From Benincasa hispida (lineage: Eukaryota > Streptophyta > Magnoliopsida > Cucurbitales > Cucurbitaceae), in assembly GCF_009727055.1 (NCBI RefSeq), contig NC_052359.1, forward strand, positions 15,577,558 through 15,641,557: 64,000 nucleotides of DNA. Reading direction: 5' to 3'. The translations under genes were made by a program, and so were the position numbers. A model generated the notes under the pieces. That model worked only from the letters and a program-made list of their open reading frames with translations. It was not told the DNA's origin and made no database searches. The stretch's first letter is position 1. Every line of letters begins with the position of its first letter. Of the stretch, positions 54,349-64,000 are shown in pieces.

Positions 54349-56156
54349 TGTTGGGTTTTTATGTCCTAAAACTCGTGGTTTGTAAACATTAGAACTTATT
54401 CTGAGAATTCGATAAAGTTGGTTTTAAATATATTGTTTTTTAGAAATCCAATAAACCTAAGTCCCTTGACTATTATATGAGTACTTGAACTTTATGTGGA
54501 GACATACAAGTAGATCAGGTTCGAGTAAATAGTCAAAATGATCTATAGTATATGAATATAGTTGGGTACCTTATACTGGTAACACTATTAGATGCGCCCT
54601 ATTCTGTAGTTGTTACAAAGAGTTGTAAAGTGCTACATACGAAGTGATCTAATTCGTGCATGTTGAGACATGAGAAGTGGGGCTGTCCTGTGCAAATGAA
54701 GTTTTGTGCAAGATCGGACCACGAAACCTGTCACTCTTACTTTATAACGCAGTTTACTGTTTAAGATTGACTATTTCAAAGCGATGACCTAGGTAACTTA
54801 ACCTTAATCCTGAGCTAACTATGAACTCCTGTTTGTTCTAGATTATCCTTTGATCTACAAACGGTGAGAGTAGACCAATTACCTCTGTAAATAAGCTTAC
54901 CATTTTGGGAATAAGACTGGATGCATAGCTGGGAACATAGGGTGCAAGAGGGAATTCACTCCTACCCGATTAGGGTTAGTAGAAAGGTTATTCCCTTCAA
55001 GTGCTAATTCTGGGTCTTGAACAATAGGCCTCACCCTCTCATTGGCCTGAGGAGAGGGATTTGATTTGTTGATTGGATCATAAATCAATTGTTCATTAAG
55101 GGATCAGTGGAACTTAAGGAACAAGATGTAATTACAGGGGTAAAACAGAGATTCAACCCAGCCATTATTACGAGCAACCTATGAAGGGTTAACTTACTAA
55201 TCATGGTTATATCTAGTGGACATAATATATTTATAGTAAGGGGAGTTCAGCTATGGACTTTAGTGGAATCACCCATTAGTTAACGAATGGGGGTTACATC
55301 GATATAATGAGTTTAGCCGATTAATCTCGGATCGTTGTAGCTTATGATCTATAGATCCATGATCCGTCTAGCTCGTAAATGGGTACGCTTTAGGGTAGCT
55401 TGAGAAATTAATTTGAAACATTCAAATTAAACGAAACAAGAGAATAAATATTTAAATATGATTTAAATATATGAAGATGATTATTGTGCAAAAATTAATT
55501 TAATATTTGATATAAATTAATTATTTTTAAAAAAAATTAATTTATGACATTAATTTAAGAAAATCAATTTTTGAATTAAAATAGTTTAAAAGTCATTTTT
55601 TGTTTTAAAAATAAAATGGAAATTCGTTTGCATGGTTGCACAAAATAGAAAAAGAGTTTTCTCCATTATCATTATCTTTATGCTCACACACAAACCATTA
55701 TTTTCTCTACTTTGATTCTCCAAGCATGAGTTGCAAGCCATGCACTCCATCACTTTTAATGTTCATCTAAATATATAAAGAAGATTGGAGTTGTTGGAGA
55801 AGAAGAAGAAGAAAATGATACAGAATTCGGAGCAAAAAATCACGGTGGAAGAAGAAACTGTCTTCTTCAAGCTGCTGCTGTGAGCTTTTCTTGTTTCTTC
55901 ACATCTACAAGCTATTCTTGAGTCCCACAACTATGCCTAAATCTCCAAGAGCATAGTAGGGAAGGCTTTGAGGTGGTTCACGTTGATATCAAGTGAAGAT
56001 AGTATCTGAACAGACGTTTTCTTTAACAGTTCATCAAAGGTATGTTTTAAAAACCCCATTTTTTATGAAGAACATGCTTTAGTTTTTACCAAAATTAGTG
56101 AATTAGAATGCTTATGGGTCCTTGATACTTCCACTGCATGTTGTTTAACTCTTACA
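54349..56156 (+). repeat. 5' LTR of gag-only Copia
   Basis: TGTTGGGTTTTTATGTCC start, CTCTTACA end. Collinear with 60113-61881 with scattered changes and a few small indels. Both copies have a minus-strand frame of 63 residues at the same place, which is not a gene. Confidence 0.93.
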
Positions 56157-56170
56157 ATTGGTATCAGAGC
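56157..56170 (+). other. Primer binding site, tRNA-Met type
   Basis: ATTGGTATCAGAGC directly after the LTR end. Confidence 0.92.
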
Positions 56171-56471
56171 ATCTTTTAATCTTTCAATTCGGTCTAATTT
56201 TGGCTAGGTGGGTGTTTTTTCATGAGATATATGAAACTGATGCACTGCTATAGTTTTCTCTGTTTTGGTATTTTAATTCTCTTTAATTTCTTAATTAAAT
56301 TTGTAATTGGCTCTTATTTCATGAGAATTTATGTGTTAGCAAGAGTCTGTAATTTATTTGGAGTCATTAGAGTTGAAATTAAGATGTAATTGAAGAAATA
56401 AGCGAAGGAGGTTGAGCTGCTGTTCCAGAGTTTTCAGTTTCTGCTTAAATTTGTTGCTGAGGTCTAGTTGC

Positions 56472-57075
56472 TAAACGATCATTTAGCTCCAGACGTTACA
56501 CGATGAGAAGAAAAGCTAGACGATCATTTAGTAATATGTGTTGGTCGTTGTGATGTTGAACGCTAAACAATCGTGTACTTGCGGGAGCTAAGCGATGCGT
56601 TCATTTGTTATACGATAGCATTACGCGATCATTTAGTTTTAGTCATGGGAACTAGACGATACGTTGATTTGGCTAAACGATGGCGCTATAAGATAGTTTA
56701 GCAACGATGCGTGCTAAGAGATGTGATGAAGTGCTACGCGATAGTGCTGAGCGATCATTTAGTCGCGGAGCTAAGCGATCGTGTAGATAAATTCTATGCG
56801 ATGCGATGATGTTCTATACAATGAAGCTATGCGATCATTTAGCTGCGGTGGATACTAAACGATGACTTGAATGCACTGGGCGATGGTGTTATGCGATCGC
56901 TTAGTACTATGCGATGGAGCTAAGCGATTGCACTGCGATGGAACTAAGCGATCGTCTAGTCCTATGCGATAGAGCTAAATGATTGTCTAGCTTCCAGCAA
57001 ACACTATGCGATCGTGTAGTTCCTCTCAACCCAAGGCGACGACGCTAGATGATTACCTCTAGGCGTTACACGATC
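56472..57075 (+). repeat. CGAT motif array in Copia leader
   Basis: About 25 CGAT tetramers in some 600 bases, many as '(t/a)gcgatcatttag', 'gctaagcgatcgtgtag', 'ctatgcgatgg'. Irregular spacing. Starts 300 bases after the PBS and lies about 1.5 kb before gag. Confidence 0.93.
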
Positions 57076-58634
57076 GGCCTTAGCAGCATATTGAGGTTGG
57101 ATCGAGAGCAACCAGTTTGACTGGTTTACTGAAGGTTCAATCCGGTTCAACCTTAAATGGTTGTGGTTGGTCCGGTTCAGATTCGTCTAGCCCTGTTCAA
57201 GTTGTTTTGGGTTCAGTTTGGAGCGGTTTGAGTGGTTCAAAGACGGTCATGAAGTTGTTTCTAATAGTTAGCTATCTGTTTGCTTGTTTATGCCAAAACG
57301 AAAACCATAACAGTTAGTATTTAATTGTTTATGCATGAGATGTATGTGATAATTAAATAAATTCATGTATATGCATACAATACGTGATGTAGATTTAAAA
57401 CCCCACAGTACGAAGCATGTTACATGCGTTGACAGTATGTTATAATTGTTATGATATATAGTATGCATGTTAGGGTTATGTTTAATATAATAGTTATATT
57501 AGATACCTTCGTTGTTTGTCGTGGATGTTAAGCATGTCTAAATTTTGTAAGTTGTTATAAAATTGATTAGACGTTTAAAATCCATAACAAATAATAGTTG
57601 CATACTCACTTAGGTTAAACACTTGTTTTAATAGTTAAAATAGGTCGTTAAACTTGTAAAACTAGGGTTACAAATTCAACCGGTATATAATCCTATCAAA
57701 GGCTGGGGGTATTTAAGTTGACGATCTACGAAACACCTCCTACTTGGGGATTATATCCGAATAATTGAGCGTTAGTAACCAGTTTTATGAGCATTCGTAA
57801 GCGATGTGAGGTAATAAAATGGTTTATCACCTAAACATTGTAGGTTAAATCCAATTATAAGAGTTATATTTGGATAAACTACTTAGACTTAGGTTGTATG
57901 AAATTAGTCGTCTTGCATAAGTAAAATTTCCTAACTTTTAGAACACTTCAGTGGGAGAATAAAAGTTATTAGCTCTCACGTCTTCAAGATTTCACACTGT
58001 GAGATCCATGCTTGGCTTCTTATCGATTTTACCTCGACTGCTCCATACAGAAACTGTTTGCATGGGTCAATAACAAGGTGAATGGGGGAAGTCGTTCATA
58101 GTAAGTGGGTGAAGGAAATGTGTCAACATTGTCCTACGGTCTCCTCCATTAGTTTGAATCGTGAAATTCTTATGTTGCGCTTGTTGTCGTTTTTCATGCA
58201 TCACTAGCTAGTCGTTAACCGCGGTGATCCCTACGGAGGGTTATAACGTAGGATTCGGAACAACCCAGGCTTCAATAAAATGAATCTTATAGTTCCATCT
58301 TGGGTATTGTCTTCTATTTCGGAGGCTTACTCATACCGTTATGTAAGATCTAAAAATGGCGGGTCTACACTTACAAAACTTACTCAGTGTTAGTAATGAT
58401 CTTGACCGAAAACGATCACTAAACGACTATCAGAATATGAGTTATTTTGGAGATAATATTTGGTCAAGAACTATCTTGCTTTTGTGAAGGAATTCTTGAC
58501 TGCCCTATGGTAGCATTTGTTCTAAATCACTTAAGTATGTTGCAAAAATAATGATTATAGGTACATGATCACTTTGCTAAAACTTGATTGGATTTAAAAG
58601 CAATTCACTTATAAAATCTGTTTATAATTTTAGA
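57076..58634 (+). other. Long leader of gag-only Copia, no gene
   Basis: A 'ggttca' rich patch at 57105-57245 (ccggttcaa, gtccggttca) follows the CGAT array. The rest is AT-rich without domains. Confidence 0.65.
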
Positions 58635-59530
58635 ATGACGAGTCCTATTATACAATTGTTGGTTTCGGACAAATTGATTACGGACAATTATGTAAAATGG
58701 AAAATCAAATTTGAATACAATACTCACGATAGACGATTTGAGATTTGTCTTAATGGAGGAATGTCATCCCATTCATAGCTCAAATACCAACCGAAATGTT
58801 CGGGAAGCATTTGATAAATGGATCAGGGTTAATGATAAAGCCTGTGCTTATATTCTCGCCAGCCTGTCTGATGTTTTGGCAAAAAAACACGAGGGTATGA
58901 CCACTGCCAAAGAGATTATGGAATCTCTAAGAGGGATGTTTGGACAACCATCCTTCACCCTGAAGCATGATGCTATCAAATACGTTTACAATAGTTGCAT
59001 GAAAGAGGGGACCAATGTTTGTGAACATGTCCTGGACATGATGGTCCACTTTAATGTGGCTGAAGTCAACGATGCTATAATGGATGAGAGAAGTCAAGTT
59101 GGTTTTATTCTAGAATCTTTTAAGAAGATTTTTCTTCAATTTTGTACCAATTCCTTCATGAATAAAATCGAATACAACTGACAACTCTGCTTAATGAGCT
59201 GTAGGCTTTTCAGACCATGTTAAGAACTAAGGGTCTAAAATCAGTACCAGAAGTAAATGTTGCTTCTGCTGAGAAGAGAGGAATGTTCTCCAAGCCTGAA
59301 GTTGCCTCGTTTTCGCAAACTAAGAGTATTCCAGTGAAGAAAGACAAAGGGACAAGGAAGAAACCTACTGGATTGAAAGGTAAAGATAACGCTGTAAAAG
59401 GAAATGTTTCCATTTCAACGATGAATGGCACTGGAGGAGACACTGCCCTCAATATCTTATTGTGAAGAGAGCAGAGAAAGGTAGCCAGGCTAACTTGTCC
59501 CTGGGACTGTTTGCTCAACTCATCTAGCGG
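58635..59530 (+). pseudogene. Copia gag (UBN2-type), frameshifted
   Basis: ATG at 58635 opens 'MTSPIIQLLVSDKLITDNYV', the usual N-terminus. A frameshift near 58720 leads to 'TILTIDDLRFVLMEECHPIH', then 'KACAYILASLSDVLAKKHEG', 'EIMESLRGMFGQPSFTLKHD' and 'MKEGTNVCEHVLDMMVHFNV', the gag polyprotein core, with a stop at 59179. The C-terminal basic region is at 59217-59400 in another frame. At 59405-59446 the zinc knuckle reads CFHFNDEWHWRRHC: spacing is kept but the second Cys is Phe. The domain is full length; damage is a few indels. It would form particles and bind RNA. Confidence 0.9.
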
Positions 59531-60099
59531 GAGAAGTTGCTACTTGTTTTTAACTGTTAAATCTTGTAAAGAAAAAATTGTATATATTTTGGGGATAAAT
59601 GAAATGTTCATTTTAAAAAATTATGTTTGTTCTAGCAACTTCTGTTAAGAATCAAATTGTTAATAGCCATCAGCAAATATTCAGATATTTAAATGGCTAA
59701 GATCGAAGTATAATGAATTTAAGATTTCTAGCTCTGACTGTTAACAAGATTTGTTAAAGCAGGTCAGACCATCTTAATCAAAGAGTTGAGAGTACCTCAA
59801 TGTAGTAGGAGGAAAATATGTTTCCTAGCCATTATTGAGAAATAGATGAATTCCCCATATGAAACCTATTTGTATACTAATATGTTTACAATGATTCTCT
59901 CGGCTAAAGTGTTTAAGAATCATCTAATAAGACTAGAAATACCAGAGTTTAATAACCTAGGGCAAGTGGGAGAAATATTAGGTATGAGATACCAAATGGT
60001 AAAACCATGGGTATGGGATTCCCAAGTTTATATTTCGCTATAAAACTCAGAAACTCAGTCTTATATATCGGATATATAAGTTACAACTGGAGTTTTAGT
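59531..60099 (+). other. Gag to purine-tract spacer, no pol
   Basis: AT-rich text without any Copia enzyme motif. The 65-residue frame at 59846 contains 'EIPEFNNLGQVGEILGMRYQ' and matches no family I know. Confidence 0.75.
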
Positions 60100-60112
60100 C
60101 CAAGTGGGAGTT
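60100..60112 (+). other. Polypurine tract
   Basis: 'caagtgggagttt' directly before TGTTGGG, the standard Copia arrangement. Confidence 0.85.
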
Positions 60113-61881
60113 TGTTGGGTTTTATGTCCTAAAACTCGTGGTTTGTAAACATTAGAACTTATTCTGAGAATTCGACAAAGTTATTGTTGAATATATTATT
60201 TTTTAGAAATCTAATAAATCTAAGTCCCTTGACTATATTATGAGTACTTAAACTTTATGTGGAGACATACAAGTTGATCAGGTTCGAGTAAATAGTCAAA
60301 ATGATCTATAGTATATGAATAAGGTTGGGTACCTTATTCTAGTAACACTATTGGATGCGGCCTACTCTGTAGTTGTTACAAAGAGTTGTAAAGTGCTACA
60401 TACGAAGTGATCCTAATTCAGACATGTTGAGCATGAGAAGTGGGGGTGTCCTGTGCAAATGAGTTTTGTGCAAGATCGGACCACAAAACCTGTCACTCTT
60501 AATTTATAATGCTGTTTACTGTTTAAGACTGACTATTTCAAAGCGATGACTTAGGTAACTTAACCTAAATCATGAGCGAACTATGAACTCCTGTTTGTTC
60601 TAGATTATTCTTTGATCTGCAAACGGTGAGAGTAGACCAATTGTCTCTGCAAATAAGCTTACCATTTTGGGGATAAGACCGGATGAATAACTGGGAACAT
60701 AGGGTGCAAGAAGGAATTCACTCCTACCCAATTAGGGTTAGTAGAGAGGTTGTTCCCTTCAAGTGCTAATTTTGGGTCTTGAACAAGAGGCCTCACCCTC
60801 TCATTGGCCTGAGGAGAGGGATTTGATTTGTTGATTGGATCATATATCAATTGTTCATTAGGGGATCAGTGGAACTTAAGGAACAAGAGGTAATTACAGG
60901 GGTAAAACAGAGATTCAACCCAGCCGTTATTACGAGCAACCTATGAAGGGTTAACTTACTAATCAAGATTATATCGAGTGGACATAATATATCTACAGGA
61001 AAGGGAGTTCAGCTATGGGGTTTAGTGGAATCACCCATTAGTTAGTGAATGGAGGTTACATCGGTCTAATGAGTTTAGCCGATTAATCTCGGATCGTTGG
61101 AACCCATGATCTGTAGGTCCGCGAGGTCCCCCTACTAGCTCGTAAATGGTTACGCTTGAGTGTAGCTTGACAAATTAATTTGAAACATTCAAATTAAACA
61201 AAACAAGAGAATAAATATTTAAATATGATTTAAATATATGAAGATGATTATTGTGCAAAAATTAATTTAATGTTTGATATTAAACTAATTATTTTTAAAT
61301 TAATTTAAGAAAATCAATTTTTGAATTGAAAAAAGTCATTTTTTGTTTTAAAAATAAAATGGAAATTCGTTTGCATGGTTGCACAAAATGGAAAAAGAGT
61401 TTTCTCCATTATCATCATCTTTATTCTCACACACAAACCATTATTTTCTCTACTTTGATTCTCCAAGCATGAACTGCAAGCCATGCACTCCATCACTTAT
61501 ATAAAGAATATTGGAGTTGTTGGAGAGGAAGAAGAAGAAAATGATACAGAATTCGGAGCAAAAAATCACAGTGGAAGAAGAAACTGTCTTCTTCAAGCTG
61601 CTGCTGTGAGCTTTTCTTGTTTCTTCACATCTACAAGTTATTCTTGAGTCCCACAACTCTGCCTAAAGCTCCAAGAGCATAGTAGGGAAGGCTTTGAGGT
61701 GGTTCACGTTGATATCAAGTGAAGACAGTAGATGAACAGACGTTTTCTTGGACAGTTCATCAAAGGTATGTTCTGAAAACCCATTTTTTATGAAGAGCAT
61801 GCTTTAGTTTTTGCCAAAATTAGTGAATTACAATGCTTATGGATCCTTGATACTTCCGCTGCATGTTGTTTAACTCTTATA
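60113..61881 (+). repeat. 3' LTR of gag-only Copia
   Basis: Ends CTCTTATA (terminal CA decayed to TA), followed by the TSD TAAAC. Confidence 0.93.
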
Positions 61882-61886
61882 TAAAC

Positions 61887-62326
61887 TTGTTAAGAGACAT
61901 TGCTCATAGTTGGATGAATTACGTGACACCTATGTGGGCAAGCCAAACCGAAGGTGATGTGTCTAGATAAGGTTTCACCTTTTGTGTAAAAATAAATAAA
62001 TAAGTAATAAAAAAAATAAAATATTAGTTTCCTTAAGTGTGTTATTACAAAGTTAAGTCTAGGAAGCTTGGCTCTTGAACATTTAAGCCAGTGTAGAGGG
62101 AAAACGAATTGAGGGCCTTATAAAACCGTTCCGGGTTTGGCGAGCTTAATTAGTAGGGATTTTGACTCACTCATGCATGAATAGTTTATAATCATTTTTA
62201 AAATGTGCTTCATTGATTGATTGTAATCAGATTTCGTTTTTTTATTGTAAATCTCATCCTTATAGACTATTGAGATTAGAGTAATGACCTTTGTGATGGA
62301 GTAAGCATAATTAAGTTGGGGGTACT
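61887..62326 (+). other. 3' end of Athila-related interior and purine tract
   Basis: Continues from 54348. 61890-61960 holds a copy of the 'tagttggat.a..t..gtgacacc' unit seen at 42180 and 42340. Purine tract at 62312-62326 ('taagttgggggtact'). Confidence 0.75.
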
Positions 62327-63432
62327 TGATACTATCGAAAATGTGTTATTTTCCTCTTCTTAAGTTTAGGTCGTTACTATGTTTAATGTGTTTATTTAAT
62401 GATTTTGTAGGTATTGACATCTCTGAGGTAGAATCAGTTGTTACGAGCTATTCGGGGTTAATTTGGAGTAATTATGAGCTAATTTGAGAAGCCGGGTTTG
62501 AAAGGGACGTAAATGGACGAAAACACCCATGGACAGAGTGTTGCAATGCTCAAACGAGCGTTGTGCAACGCTATAAGGTAGTAACCACCTATTTTTGGCA
62601 AAATAGGGCAGCGTTGCAATGCTATGAACATCATGACGGACGTGGAAGAAACCTGCGACCAATTCCTATATATATGTCTCTTCTCTTTAGGTTAGATTGA
62701 TTCGCCCACCTTCGGCCTCGAGTTGAGTTTCCCCTCTCTTCTCTCTTCCACTTTATATTTTGGGTGTTTTTTTTTAGTAATTTATGAAGTCGATGACAGA
62801 TTGTAGCTTTTCCATCTCCATAGGAAGGTAAGATTTTTGTTTCTTACCCTAGAGATTCAAAGGAACTCGATGTAATTTTGTGAGATTTTGATTTGTTGAT
62901 GTATACGAACTTGTCTATGGGTTTTAATCTGAATTTACATTTATGAATTGCATGATTTTAATTGTTGATTGATGCCCAATGATATTATTGCGTAATTCTA
63001 ATGCTTTGTGATTAACTTGTAATATATGGCACATAATTATAAGTTAATCCCAATGGAAGCAATAGGTTCGTTAGGCAAAAAGGACTGCTCCTATCAACCT
63101 AGATAAAAACCATATTGAATTTTTAATTAGACGTTGGAAGTTCAATATTCATCTTAGCGTAATCCCTAAAACTTAATGCGATTTGTTAATTTGTATGGAG
63201 CAGATTTGTTTTCTGTGCATTTTGATTAATTAGATAATTAGGATCATTGGTTGGGATTCCAATCAATTGGGTTAAGCATAAAAAAGAAGTTTAAGTCATA
63301 AATTGGTTCAATGATCTAAATTACATTAGGTGGATCCATTCCTCTAAGCTAAGACATCTCGATTAGTTGCGCTTCTAGCTTTACTTTTCTTGCACTTTAT
63401 TTTATGCAATTTCGTTTATCATTCTACACCAA
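62327..63432 (+). repeat. 3' LTR of Athila-related element, truncated
   Basis: TGATACTATCGAAAATGTG start. TATA box CTATATATATG at 62666-62676. Palindrome cluster at 62535-62625. Match to the 5' LTR stops near 63432, about 190 bases before its expected end. Confidence 0.88.
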
Positions 63433-64000
63433 ATATTAATTTTAACCTATAGTTTTATATGAATCCCCTTCATATAATTAATATTTGAATCATTTTCAAA
63501 TATTTATCTTTCTTATTAAACTTTATATTATACTGTATTCATGTACATTATATTAATTGCGTCTCATACAATTAATCTCCTTTAATTAATTTGAACAATT
63601 CAAATTAATCCAATTTAATTTTTTTTATCTAACCCTTATTGAGTTAGCAACGGGACCTTATGGACCTACAAATTAGAAGCTCCAACGATACGAGATTAAT
63701 TAATTAAATTAATCCACATTCATTAACTGTCGGTCACTCTACTAAAGACTGACAACTGCACTCTTCACATTGTGGATATATTTCTTTGTCCATGTATATA
63801 ACCAGCCAATAGTAAACCCTTCAGAAATTGCTCGTAACTACAGTGGGTCAAATTATTATTTTACCCTTATAGTTACATCTAACTTCTTAAGTATCACTGA
63901 TCCCTCTAATGAACAATTAGTTATAGTCCAACTATAAACTAGACTCTCTCTGGCCAGTGAGAGGATGAGGGCCCTCATTTTTCGTGACCTGGAATAAGCC
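63433..64000 (-). repeat. Minus-strand Copia-type LTR, runs off the window
   Basis: Reverse complement shows the family blocks: 'agagactctag', 'aagtatcact', 'tacagtgggtcaaat', 'tatatttct.tgtccatg', 'ctttagta..gtgacc', 'gg.ccataaggtccc'. It is entered mid-LTR at 63433, so one end is missing here. Confidence 0.8.

Larger units (their letters stand above)
54349..61881 (+). mobile_element. Copia element with gag only (TR-GAG-like)
   Basis: Perfect TSD TAAAC at 54344-54348 and 61882-61886. LTRs 1808 and 1769 bases, tRNA-Met PBS, long leader with CGAT array, a broken gag, purine tract. Between gag (ends about 59530) and the purine tract (60100) there is only about 570 bases with no protease, integrase, RT or RNase H. 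It depended on proteins from another Copia. Confidence 0.93.
50828..63432 (+). mobile_element. Non-autonomous Athila-related Gypsy element
   Basis: 5' LTR 50828-52144, tRNA-Asp-type PBS, interior with a short gag-like ORF only, purine tract and 3' LTR 62327 to about 63432. The interior without the nested Copia is about 2.6 kb. The LTR start TGATAGCACT and the 54260-54345 segment match the Athila element at 27-39 kb. The right end is cut by another LTR, so no TSD can be read. Confidence 0.85.

Noticed and set aside
1..64000. Host gene, tRNA, rRNA, CRISPR or integrated pararetrovirus
   Set aside because: No host-like domain, cloverleaf, rRNA core or regularly spaced repeat was seen. All RT domains carry Copia or Athila signatures with LTRs and integrase, not movement or coat protein motifs of pararetroviruses.

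Overview
The window looks like repeat-rich intergenic DNA from a dicot plant nuclear genome. It is AT-rich and full of microsatellites, and every recognisable coding domain belongs to a plant LTR retrotransposon (Ty1/Copia or Ty3/Gypsy). The PBS sequences match plant tRNA-Met and tRNA-Asp use. The repeat families remind me of Cucurbitaceae, but that is recollection and not proof. I found no host protein gene, tRNA, rRNA or CRISPR. All coding regions are decayed.

Layout. 1-3.0 kb: AT-rich DNA with a diverged duplicated segment. 3.0-8.2 kb: degenerate minus-strand Copia element whose gag is fused to an LTR remnant. 8.2-16.0 kb: unique-looking DNA, a CACTA-like end, a GAT-rich minisatellite split by an LTR, and a minus-strand Gypsy-type LTR that carries a sequencing-adapter artefact at 14572-14609.

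16.0-47.5 kb: a deep nest of insertions. A Copia-family LTR (16026-16206, 21016-21909, 46744-about 47540) was hit by a Gypsy-type LTR (16207-21010), itself hit by a solo Copia LTR (18399-20687). It was also hit by a large pol-less Athila-like Gypsy element (21910-46743). That element carries a gag remnant and an extra ORF, and was in turn hit by a Gypsy solo LTR (22402-24778), a near-complete minus-strand Athila element (27391-39276, itself hit by a solo LTR at 32827-34778), a Copia solo LTR (42990-44863) and a hAT-like element (45750-46336). Most insertions are supported by target-site duplications (TSDs) that I read directly.

47.5-64 kb: a deleted minus-strand Copia (47541-50827) abuts a non-autonomous Athila-related element (50828-about 63432). 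The latter contains a Copia element that keeps only gag (54349-61881, TSD TAAAC). The window ends inside another minus-strand Copia-type LTR.

How the parts relate. The Athila element at 27-39 kb is the only one with recognisable remains of a full gag-pol and is the type of partner that the pol-less elements at 21.9-46.7 and 50.8-63.4 kb would have needed. Two short palindromic vocabularies recur in elements of different superfamilies: CTA..CGATCG..TAG-like arrays (16.6, 20.1 and 56.5 kb) and AGCGTTGCAACGCT-like arrays (28.5, 38.9, 50.2, 51.1 and 62.6 kb). They sit in LTRs or untranslated leaders and are the least explained structure here. Four catalytic residues lost in three elements each fit a single G-to-A change.
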